Positions 16,668-25,672 of a stretch of 64,000 nt of DNA are shown here, piece after piece. The translations under genes were made by a program, and so were the position numbers. Position 1 is the first letter of the stretch. Every line of letters starts with the position of its first letter. Location of the stretch: the NCBI GenBank assembly GCA_039888615.1, contig JBDQQS010000001.1. One strand, written 5' to 3'. The notes under the pieces are model-generated. The model did not search any database and had not been told where the DNA came from. It saw only the letters and a program-made list of their open reading frames with translations. This stretch comes from Flavimaribacter sp039888615 (GTDB lineage Bacteria; Pseudomonadota; Alphaproteobacteria; Rhizobiales; Rhizobiaceae).

Positions 16668-17456
16668 ATGGAACGGAAACAACCAATCCTCGAATTGCAA
16701 CACATTTCCAAAGCCTTCGCAGGCACCCGGGCGCTCGACGATGTGTCGCTCGAAGTCCGGCCGGGCGAGATCCTCTGCCTTCTTGGCGACAATGGCGCGG
16801 GCAAATCGACTCTTATCAAGGTGATGTCCGGTTATCATGATCCCTCGTCCGGCTCGATCCGGCTGGAAGGCGAGGAAATAGCCTTCGCCAGCCCGCGCGA
16901 GGCGCGCCAGCGGGGCATTGCGACCGTACATCAGGATGTCGGAAGCATCCCGCTCATGAGCGTCGGCCGCAATTTCTTCCTGGGCGCCGAACCGACGAAA
17001 GGCGTCGGTCCTTTCCGATGGTTCGATGAAGCGAAGGCGAATAAAATCGCGCTCGAACAGATCGCCCGTTTCGGAATCACGCGAATATCCGACGGCAACC
17101 AACTGGTCGGCACGATGTCCGGCGGCGAGCGACAGGTGCTGGCGATCGGACGGGCCATGTATTTCGGCGCGAAGGTGCTCATCCTCGATGAACCAACTTC
17201 GGCCCTTGGCGTCAAGGAAGCCTCCGTTGTATTGCGCTTTATGCGTCAGGCAAGGGCGGAAGGGGTGGCGATCGTCTTCATCACGCACAACGCACGCCAC
17301 GCCATGGCCGTCGGAGACGCTTTCGCGGTGCTGATCCACGGCAAGGTGGCCGCCCGGTTCTCACGCGGCGAAAAGACCCGCGAAGAGGTCCTGAACCTCA
17401 TGGCGGGAGGAGAGCAAATGTCGGAACTCGAGGAAGATCTCGAAAACATTCACTGA
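16668..17456 (+). CDS. Ribose-type sugar ABC transporter ATP-binding protein
   Basis: 262-residue single-domain ATPase. Walker A is GDNGAGKST near residues 42-50, the signature is MSGGERQVL and Walker B is ILDEPTSALG. Many ribose-type ATPases are duplicated (about 500 residues); this one is a half-length, FrcA-like form that works as a homodimer. The start follows the permease stop by 2 bases (TGATC then ATG). Confidence 0.9.
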   Translation: MERKQPILELQHISKAFAGTRALDDVSLEVRPGEILCLLGDNGAGKSTLIKVMSGYHDPSSGSIRLEGEEIAFASPREARQRGIATVHQDVGSIPLMSVGRNFFLGAEPTKGVGPFRWFDEAKANKIALEQIARFGITRISDGNQLVGTMSGGERQVLAIGRAMYFGAKVLILDEPTSALGVKEASVVLRFMRQARAEGVAIVFITHNARHAMAVGDAFAVLIHGKVAARFSRGEKTREEVLNLMAGGEQMSELEEDLENIH

Positions 17457-17469
17457 ACTGACCGTGATC

Positions 17470-17487
17470 CCCGCGGATCACCGCGGG
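17470..17487 (+). terminator. Hairpin after the sugar importer operon
   Basis: CCCGCGG-ATCA-CCGCGGG forms a perfect 7-bp GC stem 13 bases after the ATPase stop. There is no T-run, so it may be a weak terminator or a 3'-end stabiliser. Confidence 0.5.
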
Positions 17488-17617
17488 CCGTAAGCAGACT
17501 GTTAAGCACGCAGCGCTATCTTTCGCTGCAGCGATGTTGCGTTGCGTAAAACTTGCGCTATCTTGTTGCGGTGCAGCAGTGCGCCACGTTTCTTTTCCTC
17601 GGTCAACCGGTCTCGCC

Positions 17618-18796
17618 ATGGTCAGTAAAGCTTCCAGACTGTACAAGGATCACCACGGTCTCGAACGCCCGCCATTCGAGTGCATAGCGTTGCTTCTCCA
17701 GGGAGGCGGCGCACTCGGCGCCTATCAGGCCGGCGTCTACAAGGCCCTGAACGAGGCGGCGATCGAGCCGGACTGGGTCGCCGGCATTTCCATTGGCGCG
17801 ATCAACGCCGCAATCATCGTCGGCAATGCGCCGGAAGACCGGGTTCAGAAACTCGACCAGTTCTGGCATCTCATATCCGACCGTTCCTTCCTGACGCCAT
17901 ATCGAGAGTATTTTCGCGCGGCGACGCAGGGCGATCAAGCGCGGACCTGGTTCAACGAGATGAGCGCCGGACTTGCGCTCCTCAACGGAGCCGAAGGTTT
18001 CTTCACGCCGCGTTTTCCGGCGCCGTTCTTCGAACCAGCAGGTTCATTGGCCGCCACCAGTTTCTACGACACAGATCCGTTGAAGAAGACGCTCGAGGGC
18101 CTAATCGATTTCGACCGGATCAACAATGACGGCAAGCGCCTGTCGCTTGGGACCGTCAATGTGAGAACTGGAAACTTCACCTATTTCGATACGGAAACTC
18201 ACACGATTGGGCCGGAGCACGTCATGGCGAGCGGCGCCCTGCCGCCGGGCTTTCCCGCCGTTGAGATCGAGGGCGAGTTCTACTGGGACGGCGGACTCGT
18301 CTCCAATACGCCGCTCCAATGGGTGCTGCGCGACAGCGGCACCCGACAGGACACGCTGGCGTTCCAGGTCGATCTCTGGAGCGCGAAAGGCGAATTCCCG
18401 AAAAACCTCGCCGATGTTTCAGAGCGGCAGAAGGAAATCCAGTTCTCAAGCCGTACGCGCCACTGCACCAATGAATTCAGCCGCGAACACGAATTGCAGG
18501 CCGATATCGCTAAGCTTTTGGCACGACTCCCGGCTGACCTTGCAGAAAGCGAGGAGGCGAAACGGTTGAAGGAAAGCATGGATCACCATGTGTACAACAT
18601 CGTTCACCTTATCTACCGTTCAAAACACTACGAAGGGTCCTCGAGAGACTACGAATTCTCGCGCCTGAGCGTCGAGGATCACTGGCATTCGGGATATATC
18701 GACGCTGTTCACTCTCTGCGTCATCCGGAGATATTCGAAAGGCCCGACAATGTGTCCTGCGTAAACACGTTCGACTATCTGTCGGAAACCACCTGA
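17618..18796 (+). CDS. Patatin-like phospholipase with C-terminal DUF3734
   Basis: 393 residues from ATG 17618; an upstream ATG at 17534 would add 28 residues lacking family character. The oxyanion loop is LLLQGGGALGAYQAGVYKAL, the nucleophile serine is in GISIGAINA and the catalytic aspartate is in YWDGGLVSNTPL. This is a complete patatin dyad. The C-terminal region (NIVHLIYRSKHYEGSSRDYE) matches DUF3734. It is followed by acetoacetate decarboxylase and 3-hydroxybutyrate dehydrogenase genes, so a role in lipid or polyhydroxybutyrate/ketone-body turnover is likely. The substrate is unproven. Confidence 0.88.
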   Translation: MVSKASRLYKDHHGLERPPFECIALLLQGGGALGAYQAGVYKALNEAAIEPDWVAGISIGAINAAIIVGNAPEDRVQKLDQFWHLISDRSFLTPYREYFRAATQGDQARTWFNEMSAGLALLNGAEGFFTPRFPAPFFEPAGSLAATSFYDTDPLKKTLEGLIDFDRINNDGKRLSLGTVNVRTGNFTYFDTETHTIGPEHVMASGALPPGFPAVEIEGEFYWDGGLVSNTPLQWVLRDSGTRQDTLAFQVDLWSAKGEFPKNLADVSERQKEIQFSSRTRHCTNEFSREHELQADIAKLLARLPADLAESEEAKRLKESMDHHVYNIVHLIYRSKHYEGSSRDYEFSRLSVEDHWHSGYIDAVHSLRHPEIFERPDNVSCVNTFDYLSETT

Positions 18797-18840
18797 CGAC
18801 GCATGACTGCTGCCAACCGCCATGATGAGGAATCCGGCTC

Positions 18841-19578
18841 ATGAAACTGGAAGACGTGCGAAAATCCGCCTTTTCAATGCCGCTCACCAGCCCGGCTTAT
18901 CCGCCCGGGCCATACAGGTTCGTCGACCGCGAATTCTTCACCATCACCTATCGAACGGATCCCGAGCGGCTGCGGGCGGTTGTCCCCGAACCGCTCGAGA
19001 TGTCGGAGCCGGTCGTCAAATACGAATTCATCCGCATGCCGGATTCGACCGGCTTCGGCGATTACACGGAAACCGGCCAGGTCATACCGGTGACGTTTGA
19101 GGGCAGGGCGGGCAACTACACCCACTGCATGTTCCTCAACGATCATCCGCCCATCGCCGGCGGTCGCGAGCTCTGGGGATTCCCCAAGAAGCTTGCCTCG
19201 CCAAGCCTGAAGGCGGAGATCGATACGCTGGTCGGAACCCTGGACTATGGCCGCGTGCGCGTGGCCACGGGAACCATGGGTTACAAACACCGCGAAGCCG
19301 ATCTGGATGCGGTGCGCAAAAGCCTCGACGCGCCGAATTTCCTTTTGAAGATCATCCCGCATGTCGATGGGTCGCCCCGTATTTGCGAAATCGTTGAATA
19401 CGGGCTTGAAGACGTGACATTGAAAGGCGCATGGACGGGTCCGGCCGCGTTGTCGCTTTTTCCCCACGCCTTGGCGCCGGTCGCTGACCTGCCGGTTCTG
19501 GAAGTTCTTTCCGCCGTGCATCTCAAGGCCGATCTGACGCTCGGTCTCGGCAAGGTGGTCTATGACTATCTGGCCTGA
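18841..19578 (+). CDS. adc: Acetoacetate decarboxylase
   Basis: 245 residues. The Schiff-base motif GRELWGFPKKLASP is present, with Lys116 as the expected catalytic lysine next to Lys117, which lowers its pKa. Flanking phrases YTHCMFLNDHPPIAGG and RLRAVVPEPLEM are typical of the family. The enzyme converts acetoacetate to acetone and CO2 in the cytosol. It sits between the patatin gene and the 3-hydroxybutyrate dehydrogenase gene, which supplies acetoacetate. The length matches the clostridial enzyme. Confidence 0.93.
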   Translation: MKLEDVRKSAFSMPLTSPAYPPGPYRFVDREFFTITYRTDPERLRAVVPEPLEMSEPVVKYEFIRMPDSTGFGDYTETGQVIPVTFEGRAGNYTHCMFLNDHPPIAGGRELWGFPKKLASPSLKAEIDTLVGTLDYGRVRVATGTMGYKHREADLDAVRKSLDAPNFLLKIIPHVDGSPRICEIVEYGLEDVTLKGAWTGPAALSLFPHALAPVADLPVLEVLSAVHLKADLTLGLGKVVYDYLA

Positions 19579-19623
19579 CCTACAACGGCCGATCGCCCTT
19601 AACCCGAACAATCGGAGACAAAG

Positions 19624-20406
19624 ATGCTCACCAACAAGACTGCCGTGATAACCGGTTCGACGTCCGGAATTGGACTTGCCTACGCCAACGCGCTCGCCGC
19701 CCAGGGCGCCAACATCGTCATCAACGGTCTCGGCGACGCCGGCGAAATCGAAAATACCCGCAGCGGCATAGCGTCGGAACATGGCGTCAAATGCTCGTAT
19801 TCTTCCGCCAACATGCTCAAGCCCGACGAGATCGCTTCCATGATCACGGATGCCGAAGACGAATACGGCTCCGTCGATATCCTCATCAACAACGCCGGCA
19901 TCCAGCATGTCGCGCCGATTGAGGATTTCCCGATCGCCAAATGGGACGCGATTATCGCCATTAACCTGTCGTCGGCGTTTCACACGATACGAACCGCCGT
20001 GCCCGGCATGAAGAAGCGCGGCTGGGGACGCATCATCAACACCGCTTCAGCGCATGCGCTGGTGGCCTCGCCCGACAAGGCGGCCTATGTTTCCGCGAAA
20101 CACGGCATCGCAGGCCTGACCAAAACGGTTGCGCTTGAAGTCGCCCAGAACGGCGTGACGGTCAACGCCATCTGCCCGGGCTACGTGTGGACGCCGCTTG
20201 TCGAGCACCAGATTCCGGATACGATGAAGGCCCGCAACATGACGGAAGAACAGGTCAAACGCGACGTGCTTCTTGCCGCCCAGCCCACCAAGCAATTCGT
20301 CACAGTCGATCAGGTCGCGGGTCTGGCGGTGTTCCTGTGTTCGGACGCAGCAGCGTCCATCACCGGTTCTCTTTTACCAATAGACGGCGGCTGGACCGCG
20401 GAATAG
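19624..20406 (+). CDS. bdhA: D-3-hydroxybutyrate dehydrogenase
   Basis: 260-residue short-chain dehydrogenase. Cofactor motif TGSTSGIG is at 10-17, NNAG at 89-92, and the catalytic Ser142-Tyr155-Lys159 in NTASAHALVASP and AAYVSAKHG. The segment CPGYVWTPLVEHQIPDTMKA is characteristic of bacterial 3-hydroxybutyrate dehydrogenases. It oxidises 3-hydroxybutyrate (for example from stored polyhydroxybutyrate) to acetoacetate using NAD. It is the last gene of the ketone-body operon. Confidence 0.93.
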   Translation: MLTNKTAVITGSTSGIGLAYANALAAQGANIVINGLGDAGEIENTRSGIASEHGVKCSYSSANMLKPDEIASMITDAEDEYGSVDILINNAGIQHVAPIEDFPIAKWDAIIAINLSSAFHTIRTAVPGMKKRGWGRIINTASAHALVASPDKAAYVSAKHGIAGLTKTVALEVAQNGVTVNAICPGYVWTPLVEHQIPDTMKARNMTEEQVKRDVLLAAQPTKQFVTVDQVAGLAVFLCSDAAASITGSLLPIDGGWTAE

Positions 20407-20432
20407 CGCGTCCTGGCCGGTCAGTTCCGGTA

Positions 20433-20460
20433 CGGACGGGGACCGAGTGGTCCCCGTCCG
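20433..20460 (+). terminator. Strong hairpin after bdhA
   Basis: CGGACGGGGACC-GAGT-GGTCCCCGTCCG is a perfect 12-bp stem with a 4-base loop, 26 bases after the dehydrogenase stop. It lacks a long T-tract but is the obvious end of the operon. Confidence 0.75.
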
Positions 20461-20481
20461 ACAAACCTTGCGAGTGATGGG

Positions 20482-20670
20482 ATGGGTGATTCACGCAAGG
20501 AATTCGCAACTATACCGGTGCACAACAATAAGGTCCCGGAAACAAGGTTTCCGTCCCATGGCAGTCAGCCGAACGGGTCTCTTTGGAGGGAATTCGGCAA
20601 CAACAGTAATGGCGGAACAAATTGCAGTTCAGAACCCATGTTTATGGGGAACTGTGAGACAAGCCAATAG
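20482..20670 (+). CDS. Possible 62-residue orphan protein (weak)
   Basis: The 20407-20732 stretch otherwise holds only the bdhA hairpin. A frame from ATG 20482 encodes a polar peptide (MGDSRKEFATIPVHNNKVPE at the start, rich in Asn, Ser and Gly near the end). Base composition is lower in GC than in neighbours. There is no clear ribosome site and no recognised family, so it may be non-coding. Confidence 0.18.
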   Translation: MGDSRKEFATIPVHNNKVPETRFPSHGSQPNGSLWREFGNNSNGGTNCSSEPMFMGNCETSQ

Positions 20671-20732
20671 AGAGCAACAACTATTTCGCGATTTTCGGGT
20701 GAGAAGCACCCATTATAAGCAGCAATATTAAC

Positions 20733-22118
20733 CTATGAAGTCGTTGCGCGTTCCAGGGCTCCATCAACAGCGTCTACAATCGCGTCAATGTCGTTGAGAG
20801 TGGAGATGAGCGCGGGACTCAGGCACAACGTATTGTTGAAACCGTCAAAGCTGCGATTGGTGGCGCCGATGATGACGCCCTGCGCCATGCAGTCCGCCGT
20901 CACCGCCTGAACGACGTGTTCCGGGGCGGGTTCCTTCGTCTCCCGGTCGCTGACCAGCTCGGCGCCGCAGAACAGGCCCTTGCCACGAACATCCCCGACA
21001 ATATCGTGCTTCTGCTTGAGCTCCTCGAGCCGCCCCATCAGGTAGTCGCCCATCTGCGTCGTGTTTTCGAGCAGGTTCTCGTCCTCGATGATGCGCAGGT
21101 TTTCCAGAGCTGCGGCCGGGCCCGCGGCGCAGCCGCCGAAGGTCGAGATGTCGCGGAAATAGCTCATCGGGTCCGACGGGTCGGATTTGAATTCGTCGAA
21201 CACCGACTCCGTGGTTACGGTGCAGGAAATCGCCGCATAGCCCGACGCGACGCCCTTCGCCATCGTCACGATGTCCGGCTTGACGCCGTAGTGCTGGTAG
21301 CCGAACCACTTGCCGGTGCGCCCCATGCCGCACACCACTTCGTCAATGAGGAGCAGGACGTCGTATTTGCGGCAGATCTCCTGAACGGTTTCCCAGTAGC
21401 CCTCGGGCGGCGTAATGACGCCGCCGCCGGCCGTCACCGGCTCCAGCACAATGCCGCCGATCGTGTCCGGGCCTTCGCGCAGGATAACGTCTTCAATCGC
21501 CTTGGCGGCGCGAACGCCGTAATCTTCGCAAGGGCCGAATTGCGAGCGATACTCCAGACAATGCGGAACTTCGACAAAGCCGGGCGTAAACGGACCATAC
21601 TGGTCCCGTCGCTGGTTCTGCGACGTCGTGCTGAGCGCGGTGATCGTCGTGCCGTGATAGTCGCGTTCACGATACAGGATCTTGTGCTTCTTGCCGCCAT
21701 ACCGGTTGTGGGCGATCTGGCGGACGATCTTGTAGGCCTTTTCGTTGGCCTCTGATCCGGAGTTCGAGAAATAGACGCGGCTCATGCCAGGCATTTTCTC
21801 GATCAGCTTCTGGGCGAACAGCGCCCCCGGTATGTTGCCGGCCGAATTGGCGAAGAAGTTGAGCTTGACGAGCTGGTCGCGCACGGCGTCGGCGATGCTC
21901 GTGCGTCCGTATCCGACGTTGACGGTCCAGACGCCGCCGGAAACCGCGTCAAGGAATTCGCGTCCCTGGGCGTCCCAGAGCCGCAAGCCCTTGCCCTCGA
22001 TCATCATCATCGGATCGGATGTCTCGTAGCGCTTGTGCTGGCTCAGATGGTGCCATACATGCGCGCGGTCGCTTTCGACGGCTTCGCTGAAATCATTGGC
22101 GCCGGGTGTAAAATTCAT
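20733..22118 (-). CDS. tpa: Taurine-pyruvate aminotransferase-like class III aminotransferase
   Basis: 461 residues. The N-terminus RAHVWHHLSQHKRYETSDP and DAVSGGVWTVNVGYGR closely recall Bilophila/Paracoccus taurine:pyruvate aminotransferases. The cofactor site includes SGSEANEKAYK, LLLIDEVVCGMGRTGKW and the PLP lysine Lys288 in VTMAKGVASGY. Tpa converts taurine plus pyruvate to sulfoacetaldehyde plus alanine in the cytosol. No sulfoacetaldehyde acetyltransferase, alanine dehydrogenase or taurine importer is adjacent, so another omega-amino substrate remains possible. Confidence 0.8.
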   Translation of the reverse strand: MNFTPGANDFSEAVESDRAHVWHHLSQHKRYETSDPMMMIEGKGLRLWDAQGREFLDAVSGGVWTVNVGYGRTSIADAVRDQLVKLNFFANSAGNIPGALFAQKLIEKMPGMSRVYFSNSGSEANEKAYKIVRQIAHNRYGGKKHKILYRERDYHGTTITALSTTSQNQRRDQYGPFTPGFVEVPHCLEYRSQFGPCEDYGVRAAKAIEDVILREGPDTIGGIVLEPVTAGGGVITPPEGYWETVQEICRKYDVLLLIDEVVCGMGRTGKWFGYQHYGVKPDIVTMAKGVASGYAAISCTVTTESVFDEFKSDPSDPMSYFRDISTFGGCAAGPAAALENLRIIEDENLLENTTQMGDYLMGRLEELKQKHDIVGDVRGKGLFCGAELVSDRETKEPAPEHVVQAVTADCMAQGVIIGATNRSFDGFNNTLCLSPALISTLNDIDAIVDAVDGALERATTS

Positions 22119-22227
22119 TTGCTGCTCCAGCAGTGAACGGAATTGCCTACCCTATACCATCTCACGACTTCGCCAAAGGCCAGTAGTCCCAGTTCAAAAC
22201 GCTCCATGAAGCCAGATCGGGCTGGCG

Positions 22228-22866
22228 CTAGAGCAGCAAGGTTCCGGCAATCGGCGCCCACGGTCCATCATCAGTTTTGGTGAATTGCGGGATATGGGCG
22301 AGATTGTGGATCAGATCCGCGTCCGGACCTAGCGCTTCGCGCCAGTCATTGGCCTCGGTCAGGATCACGCCGACGCCGACGACGTCGCCGCCGGCGGCGC
22401 GGACCAGCTCAAGAGATCCCTTCAGGCTCGATCCCGAGGCGACCACGTCGTCAACCACGACCACCCGCTTGCCGTCGAGCAGGGGGACGGCGCGACGGTC
22501 GAGCAGAAGGCGCTGGTCGCCCTTCGACGTGATCGAGGCGATGGTTTGCGTCAGCGCGTCTCCGAGATGGATCTTTGGTGATTTCTGCAGGATGACGTAG
22601 GTGTCCAGACCCAAGGCCCGTGTTACCTCGATCGCCACCGGGATCCCCAGCGTCGCCGCTCCCACGATCACGTCGGGCTTTAGAGGCGCGAGCTTCCGGG
22701 CCAGCTCTGCGCCGACATGCGAAATGAAGCCGACGCCGAGATCGATGACCATCATGAGCGAGATAGCGAAATCCGGCTTGATCGCCACGACAGGCAAATC
22801 AACAGGAAGACCGGCGACATCAACGGTCCAGGTCTGGTCGGAAACATTGGTGGGTGGGGTGGTCAT
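22228..22866 (-). CDS. Phosphoribosyltransferase linked to ECF transporter
   Basis: 212 residues. The PRPP loop VVVVDDVVASGSS is at 135-147, preceded by PDVIVGAATLGIPVAIEV. It is a type I phosphoribosyltransferase resembling adenine or xanthine enzymes, which trap a nucleobase as its nucleotide after import. Its start overlaps the stop of the EcfT gene by 4 bases (ATGA), placing it in the ECF importer operon. A paralogue lies at 30308-30997. The base specificity cannot be read. Confidence 0.85.
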   Translation of the reverse strand: MTTPPTNVSDQTWTVDVAGLPVDLPVVAIKPDFAISLMMVIDLGVGFISHVGAELARKLAPLKPDVIVGAATLGIPVAIEVTRALGLDTYVILQKSPKIHLGDALTQTIASITSKGDQRLLLDRRAVPLLDGKRVVVVDDVVASGSSLKGSLELVRAAGGDVVGVGVILTEANDWREALGPDADLIHNLAHIPQFTKTDDGPWAPIAGTLLL

Positions 22867-23534
22867 GACGTTTCAATCCCTGGCAGGCGGTGTTCGACAA
22901 GAAGACCGACTTCGCGCCATGTCGTGCGCTTGCGCGACAGGTCGAAGCCGTAAATGGACAGAGACAGAGAGATCGCGTGAGCCATTCTCACCGCCTGAAT
23001 GAGCAGCGGGACTCCGCGGGCCAAAGCGAAACGAAGTCGCATCGGAAAGGAGACGTCGTCTATTTCCATCCCGCGGGCGCGCTGCGCGTCGGCAATGCGC
23101 TCGAAATCATGTCGAAGCATTGGAATGACGCCAAAAGTCAGGGAAAGCACGAGCGTGGCGATAGGAGGCAAACGGGCGGCGCTCGATGCGGCGAGTATGG
23201 AGCCCGGCGTGCTTGTTTCCATAACGAAAAAGAAAACAGCCGTCGTTGTCACCAGTCTCGCCGCCATTGCAAGCGCGGTTTCGACGGCAGCGACTAAAGT
23301 CTCTCCCTGGATCATCAGATTTGCGATCCAGCTTGCCGTCACCAACAGCACCAAAAGCGCGGCGCCTTTGAAGTAGGTCCGAATGCCCGGAACGCGGAAA
23401 ATTGCGAGGAGCGCAACTGTCGCGGCAGCAAGCGGAACGGAACTCCTCCAGTCCGGCAGGAGCCAGGCTATCGCCATGATCGCAAAGGCAAAGGTCAGTT
23501 TGATGAAGAAATTGACGTTGTGAACGCTGTTCAT
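22863..23534 (-). CDS. ECF transporter transmembrane component (EcfT)
   Basis: 223 residues from ATG 23534, whose ATGA overlaps the ATPase stop; a longer upstream start is unlikely. It has about five membrane segments and the EcfT coupling motifs (ERIADAQRARGMEIDD, containing the Ala-Arg-Gly signature). It couples ATP hydrolysis to the substrate-binding S component. Gene order is S component, double ATPase, EcfT, phosphoribosyltransferase. Confidence 0.86.
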   Translation of the reverse strand: MNSVHNVNFFIKLTFAFAIMAIAWLLPDWRSSVPLAAATVALLAIFRVPGIRTYFKGAALLVLLVTASWIANLMIQGETLVAAVETALAMAARLVTTTAVFFFVMETSTPGSILAASSAARLPPIATLVLSLTFGVIPMLRHDFERIADAQRARGMEIDDVSFPMRLRFALARGVPLLIQAVRMAHAISLSLSIYGFDLSRKRTTWREVGLLVEHRLPGIETS

Positions 23535-25045
23535 GCGACTAGCCCGTCCGGCGTGAAGGATGGCGCCGGCCAACCGAGAGCGCGAAACGCGGCGCTCTGC
23601 CACGCTTCACTGCTATCGCCGTCGAATGCGACACGTCCGTCGGCGAGAATCAACGTGCGCGTTGCGACTTCCTCGACCAATTCGAGGTCATGTGAGATCA
23701 GCAAGACTGCGCGACCCTTGTCCGTCATGGAGCGGATGAAAAGGTCGAGCATGGCGCGTCCGTTGAGATCGCGTCCGAGCAGCGGCTCGTCGAGGATTGC
23801 GACAGCCGCGCCGGCGACGTCGGCGCAGGCCAGTCCAAGAAGCGCCTGCTGTCGGACCGAAAGCGCGAACGGATTAGTCTCGCTCAGCCCGCCCAGACCA
23901 TATTTTTCAAGACAGGCCTGCGCCCGGTTTCGATCTGGTTCACCGGGATCGGCGCCGGCAGTGATGGCGAATAGAACTTCCTCGGCAAGGGTCATGTTGA
24001 AGAGAATGCGCCGCATGTTTTGCGGCAGATATGCGATCCGGCGCGCGCGTCGCGCCACCGTCCAGCCTGTGGCGTCGATGCCCTCGATCGTTATTGTGCC
24101 GCGCGAAATCCGGGCAAGACCCAGAATCGATTGAAACAGCGTGGTCTTGCCCGCGCCGTTTCGGCCGATCAGGCCGAGCACCTCGCCTGCCCGTACCATG
24201 AATCCCGCGCCGTTCAGCACAGGTTGGCCGTGAGCCCGGCAAAGAATGGTCGTCACATCGCGAACGCCAAGAATTTCTGCGCCAGGCGCCGACGCTTTCG
24301 GGCGCGACGCCGTACGGCGCGGCGGCAGGATGCCCGCTTCGCGCCAGAGGCGCTCCTCATTCACCAGCGTTCCGAAACCGCGCGCCTCGGAAACCTGTCC
24401 TTCCGAAATGAAACGGACCGTGCGGGCTACACCGTGAAAGGCGGCCGGATCCTGCTCTGCGACGAGCACCGCGCTGTTGCTGTCGAGCGTATCCCCCAGA
24501 GCCGCTGTGAGTCTTTGCCGGGCGGCCGGATCAAGGCCGGTGGTCGGCTCGTCGAGGATGAGCAGGCGTGGCGAAAGCGCCATTGCCGCGGCGATGGCGA
24601 CCATGCGCCGCTCACCGCCCGACAGTGTGAGGACGCGCCGTCCGCGAAGCGCATCAAGTTGGAATTGCTTCAGCAAGGCGTCGACGCGTTTGCGGATCTC
24701 GGCCTTCGGCATGCTCCGGTTTTCCATCGGAAAGGCAATGAGATCCTCAACGCCGAGATCCCAGGACTGTTCTTCGACGCTTTGCATCACCAAGCCGATT
24801 TCCGCGAAAAGCGTGTCCTTCGACATGGTCGAGAGAGGTTCGCCCGATAGTGTTACCTCACCGGCGAAGTGGGATGGAGTAACGAGGCGCGGGATCAGCC
24901 CAGCTGCAACGTTGAGAAGGGTAGACTTGGCTGAGCCGGCTGCTCCGCAGACGAGCAGGCGTTCGCCTGCGCTCAAGTTCAGATTTGCGCCGGCGAGGAC
25001 GGGTTCCTCGCCGTGGCTGACCGTGATGTCCTTGAGCGCAAGCAC
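23531..25045 (-). CDS. ECF transporter duplicated ATPase
   Basis: 504 residues with two fused ABC ATPase domains. Domain 1 has Walker A GAAGSAKST at 34-42, signature LSGGERRM and Walker B ILDEPTTGLDP. Domain 2 has Walker A GRNGAGKTT and Walker B ILDEPLLGRD, with a degenerate signature (LSVRQQALLG). The first Walker A has Ala where Gly is usual. The architecture (S, fused ATPases, T) parallels YkoE-YkoD-YkoC, a hydroxymethylpyrimidine importer. Fifteen bases separate it from the S-component gene. Confidence 0.88.
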   Translation of the reverse strand: MLALKDITVSHGEEPVLAGANLNLSAGERLLVCGAAGSAKSTLLNVAAGLIPRLVTPSHFAGEVTLSGEPLSTMSKDTLFAEIGLVMQSVEEQSWDLGVEDLIAFPMENRSMPKAEIRKRVDALLKQFQLDALRGRRVLTLSGGERRMVAIAAAMALSPRLLILDEPTTGLDPAARQRLTAALGDTLDSNSAVLVAEQDPAAFHGVARTVRFISEGQVSEARGFGTLVNEERLWREAGILPPRRTASRPKASAPGAEILGVRDVTTILCRAHGQPVLNGAGFMVRAGEVLGLIGRNGAGKTTLFQSILGLARISRGTITIEGIDATGWTVARRARRIAYLPQNMRRILFNMTLAEEVLFAITAGADPGEPDRNRAQACLEKYGLGGLSETNPFALSVRQQALLGLACADVAGAAVAILDEPLLGRDLNGRAMLDLFIRSMTDKGRAVLLISHDLELVEEVATRTLILADGRVAFDGDSSEAWQSAAFRALGWPAPSFTPDGLVA

Positions 25046-25060
25046 CGTCTGATTGTACCC

Positions 25061-25630
25061 TCAGAAACGCTTGAAACCGCCGGGCAGGGCGCTTTTCAGC
25101 ATCTTGTAGGCTGGTATCACCAGCAACGGCGTTCCGATCAGCATCGGCACGATGTCGGAAAGGCCGAGATAGCCGACCGCCCACCAGAAGGGGAAGATGC
25201 CGAGATAAGCCAGACTGGCCGAAACTGCGAAAACCATCACCAGGCCGATGATTAGGCACACTGCTGCGATTTTAAGCAGCGCGGCGCGGTTGAATATCTG
25301 TTTTGCGGGGTCGAACATCAAGCCTGGAACGAGGCCTGTCAGGCCAACCATGACGCCATCGACGATCAGCGAGTGAGCGGGAATAAAGGTTCCGGCCAGC
25401 AACGACCATACAATTGTTCCCAGATAGCCGCAGATAAAACCGCTCTTCCATCCGAGTAGAATGCCTACGAGAGGCGGCAGAAATGCAAAGATACGCCATT
25501 GAATAACGCCTGGCACGAGCTGGATCGGATTGGCGTACGCCCACAATACTCCGGTTGCCGCGGCGGCTACGATGGACAAAACGATCGGAAAAAGTGTGTT
25601 CCCATCTGATGAGGCGGTGGTGGATTGCAT
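25061..25630 (-). CDS. ECF transporter substrate-binding S component
   Basis: 189-residue membrane protein with about six hydrophobic segments (for example IVLSIVAAAATGVLWAYANP, FAFLPPLVGILLGWKSGFIC, LIGLVMVFAVSASLAYLGIF). It is the specificity subunit of the downstream ECF module. Linkage to a phosphoribosyltransferase points to a nucleobase or pyrimidine-like vitamin precursor. I find no thiamin or purine riboswitch upstream; instead a sigma-54-type promoter sits about 43 bases before the start. Confidence 0.82.
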   Translation of the reverse strand: MQSTTASSDGNTLFPIVLSIVAAAATGVLWAYANPIQLVPGVIQWRIFAFLPPLVGILLGWKSGFICGYLGTIVWSLLAGTFIPAHSLIVDGVMVGLTGLVPGLMFDPAKQIFNRAALLKIAAVCLIIGLVMVFAVSASLAYLGIFPFWWAVGYLGLSDIVPMLIGTPLLVIPAYKMLKSALPGGFKRF

Positions 25631-25672
25631 GTCGAACCCCTGTTTTTATCAAACCCTCCCGTAAATTATTCA

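Noticed and set aside
20447..20731. 94-codon plus-strand frame overlapping the bdhA terminator
   Set aside because: It starts within the hairpin, lacks a ribosome site and shows no protein-like pattern; the alternative 62-residue frame is kept only at low confidence.
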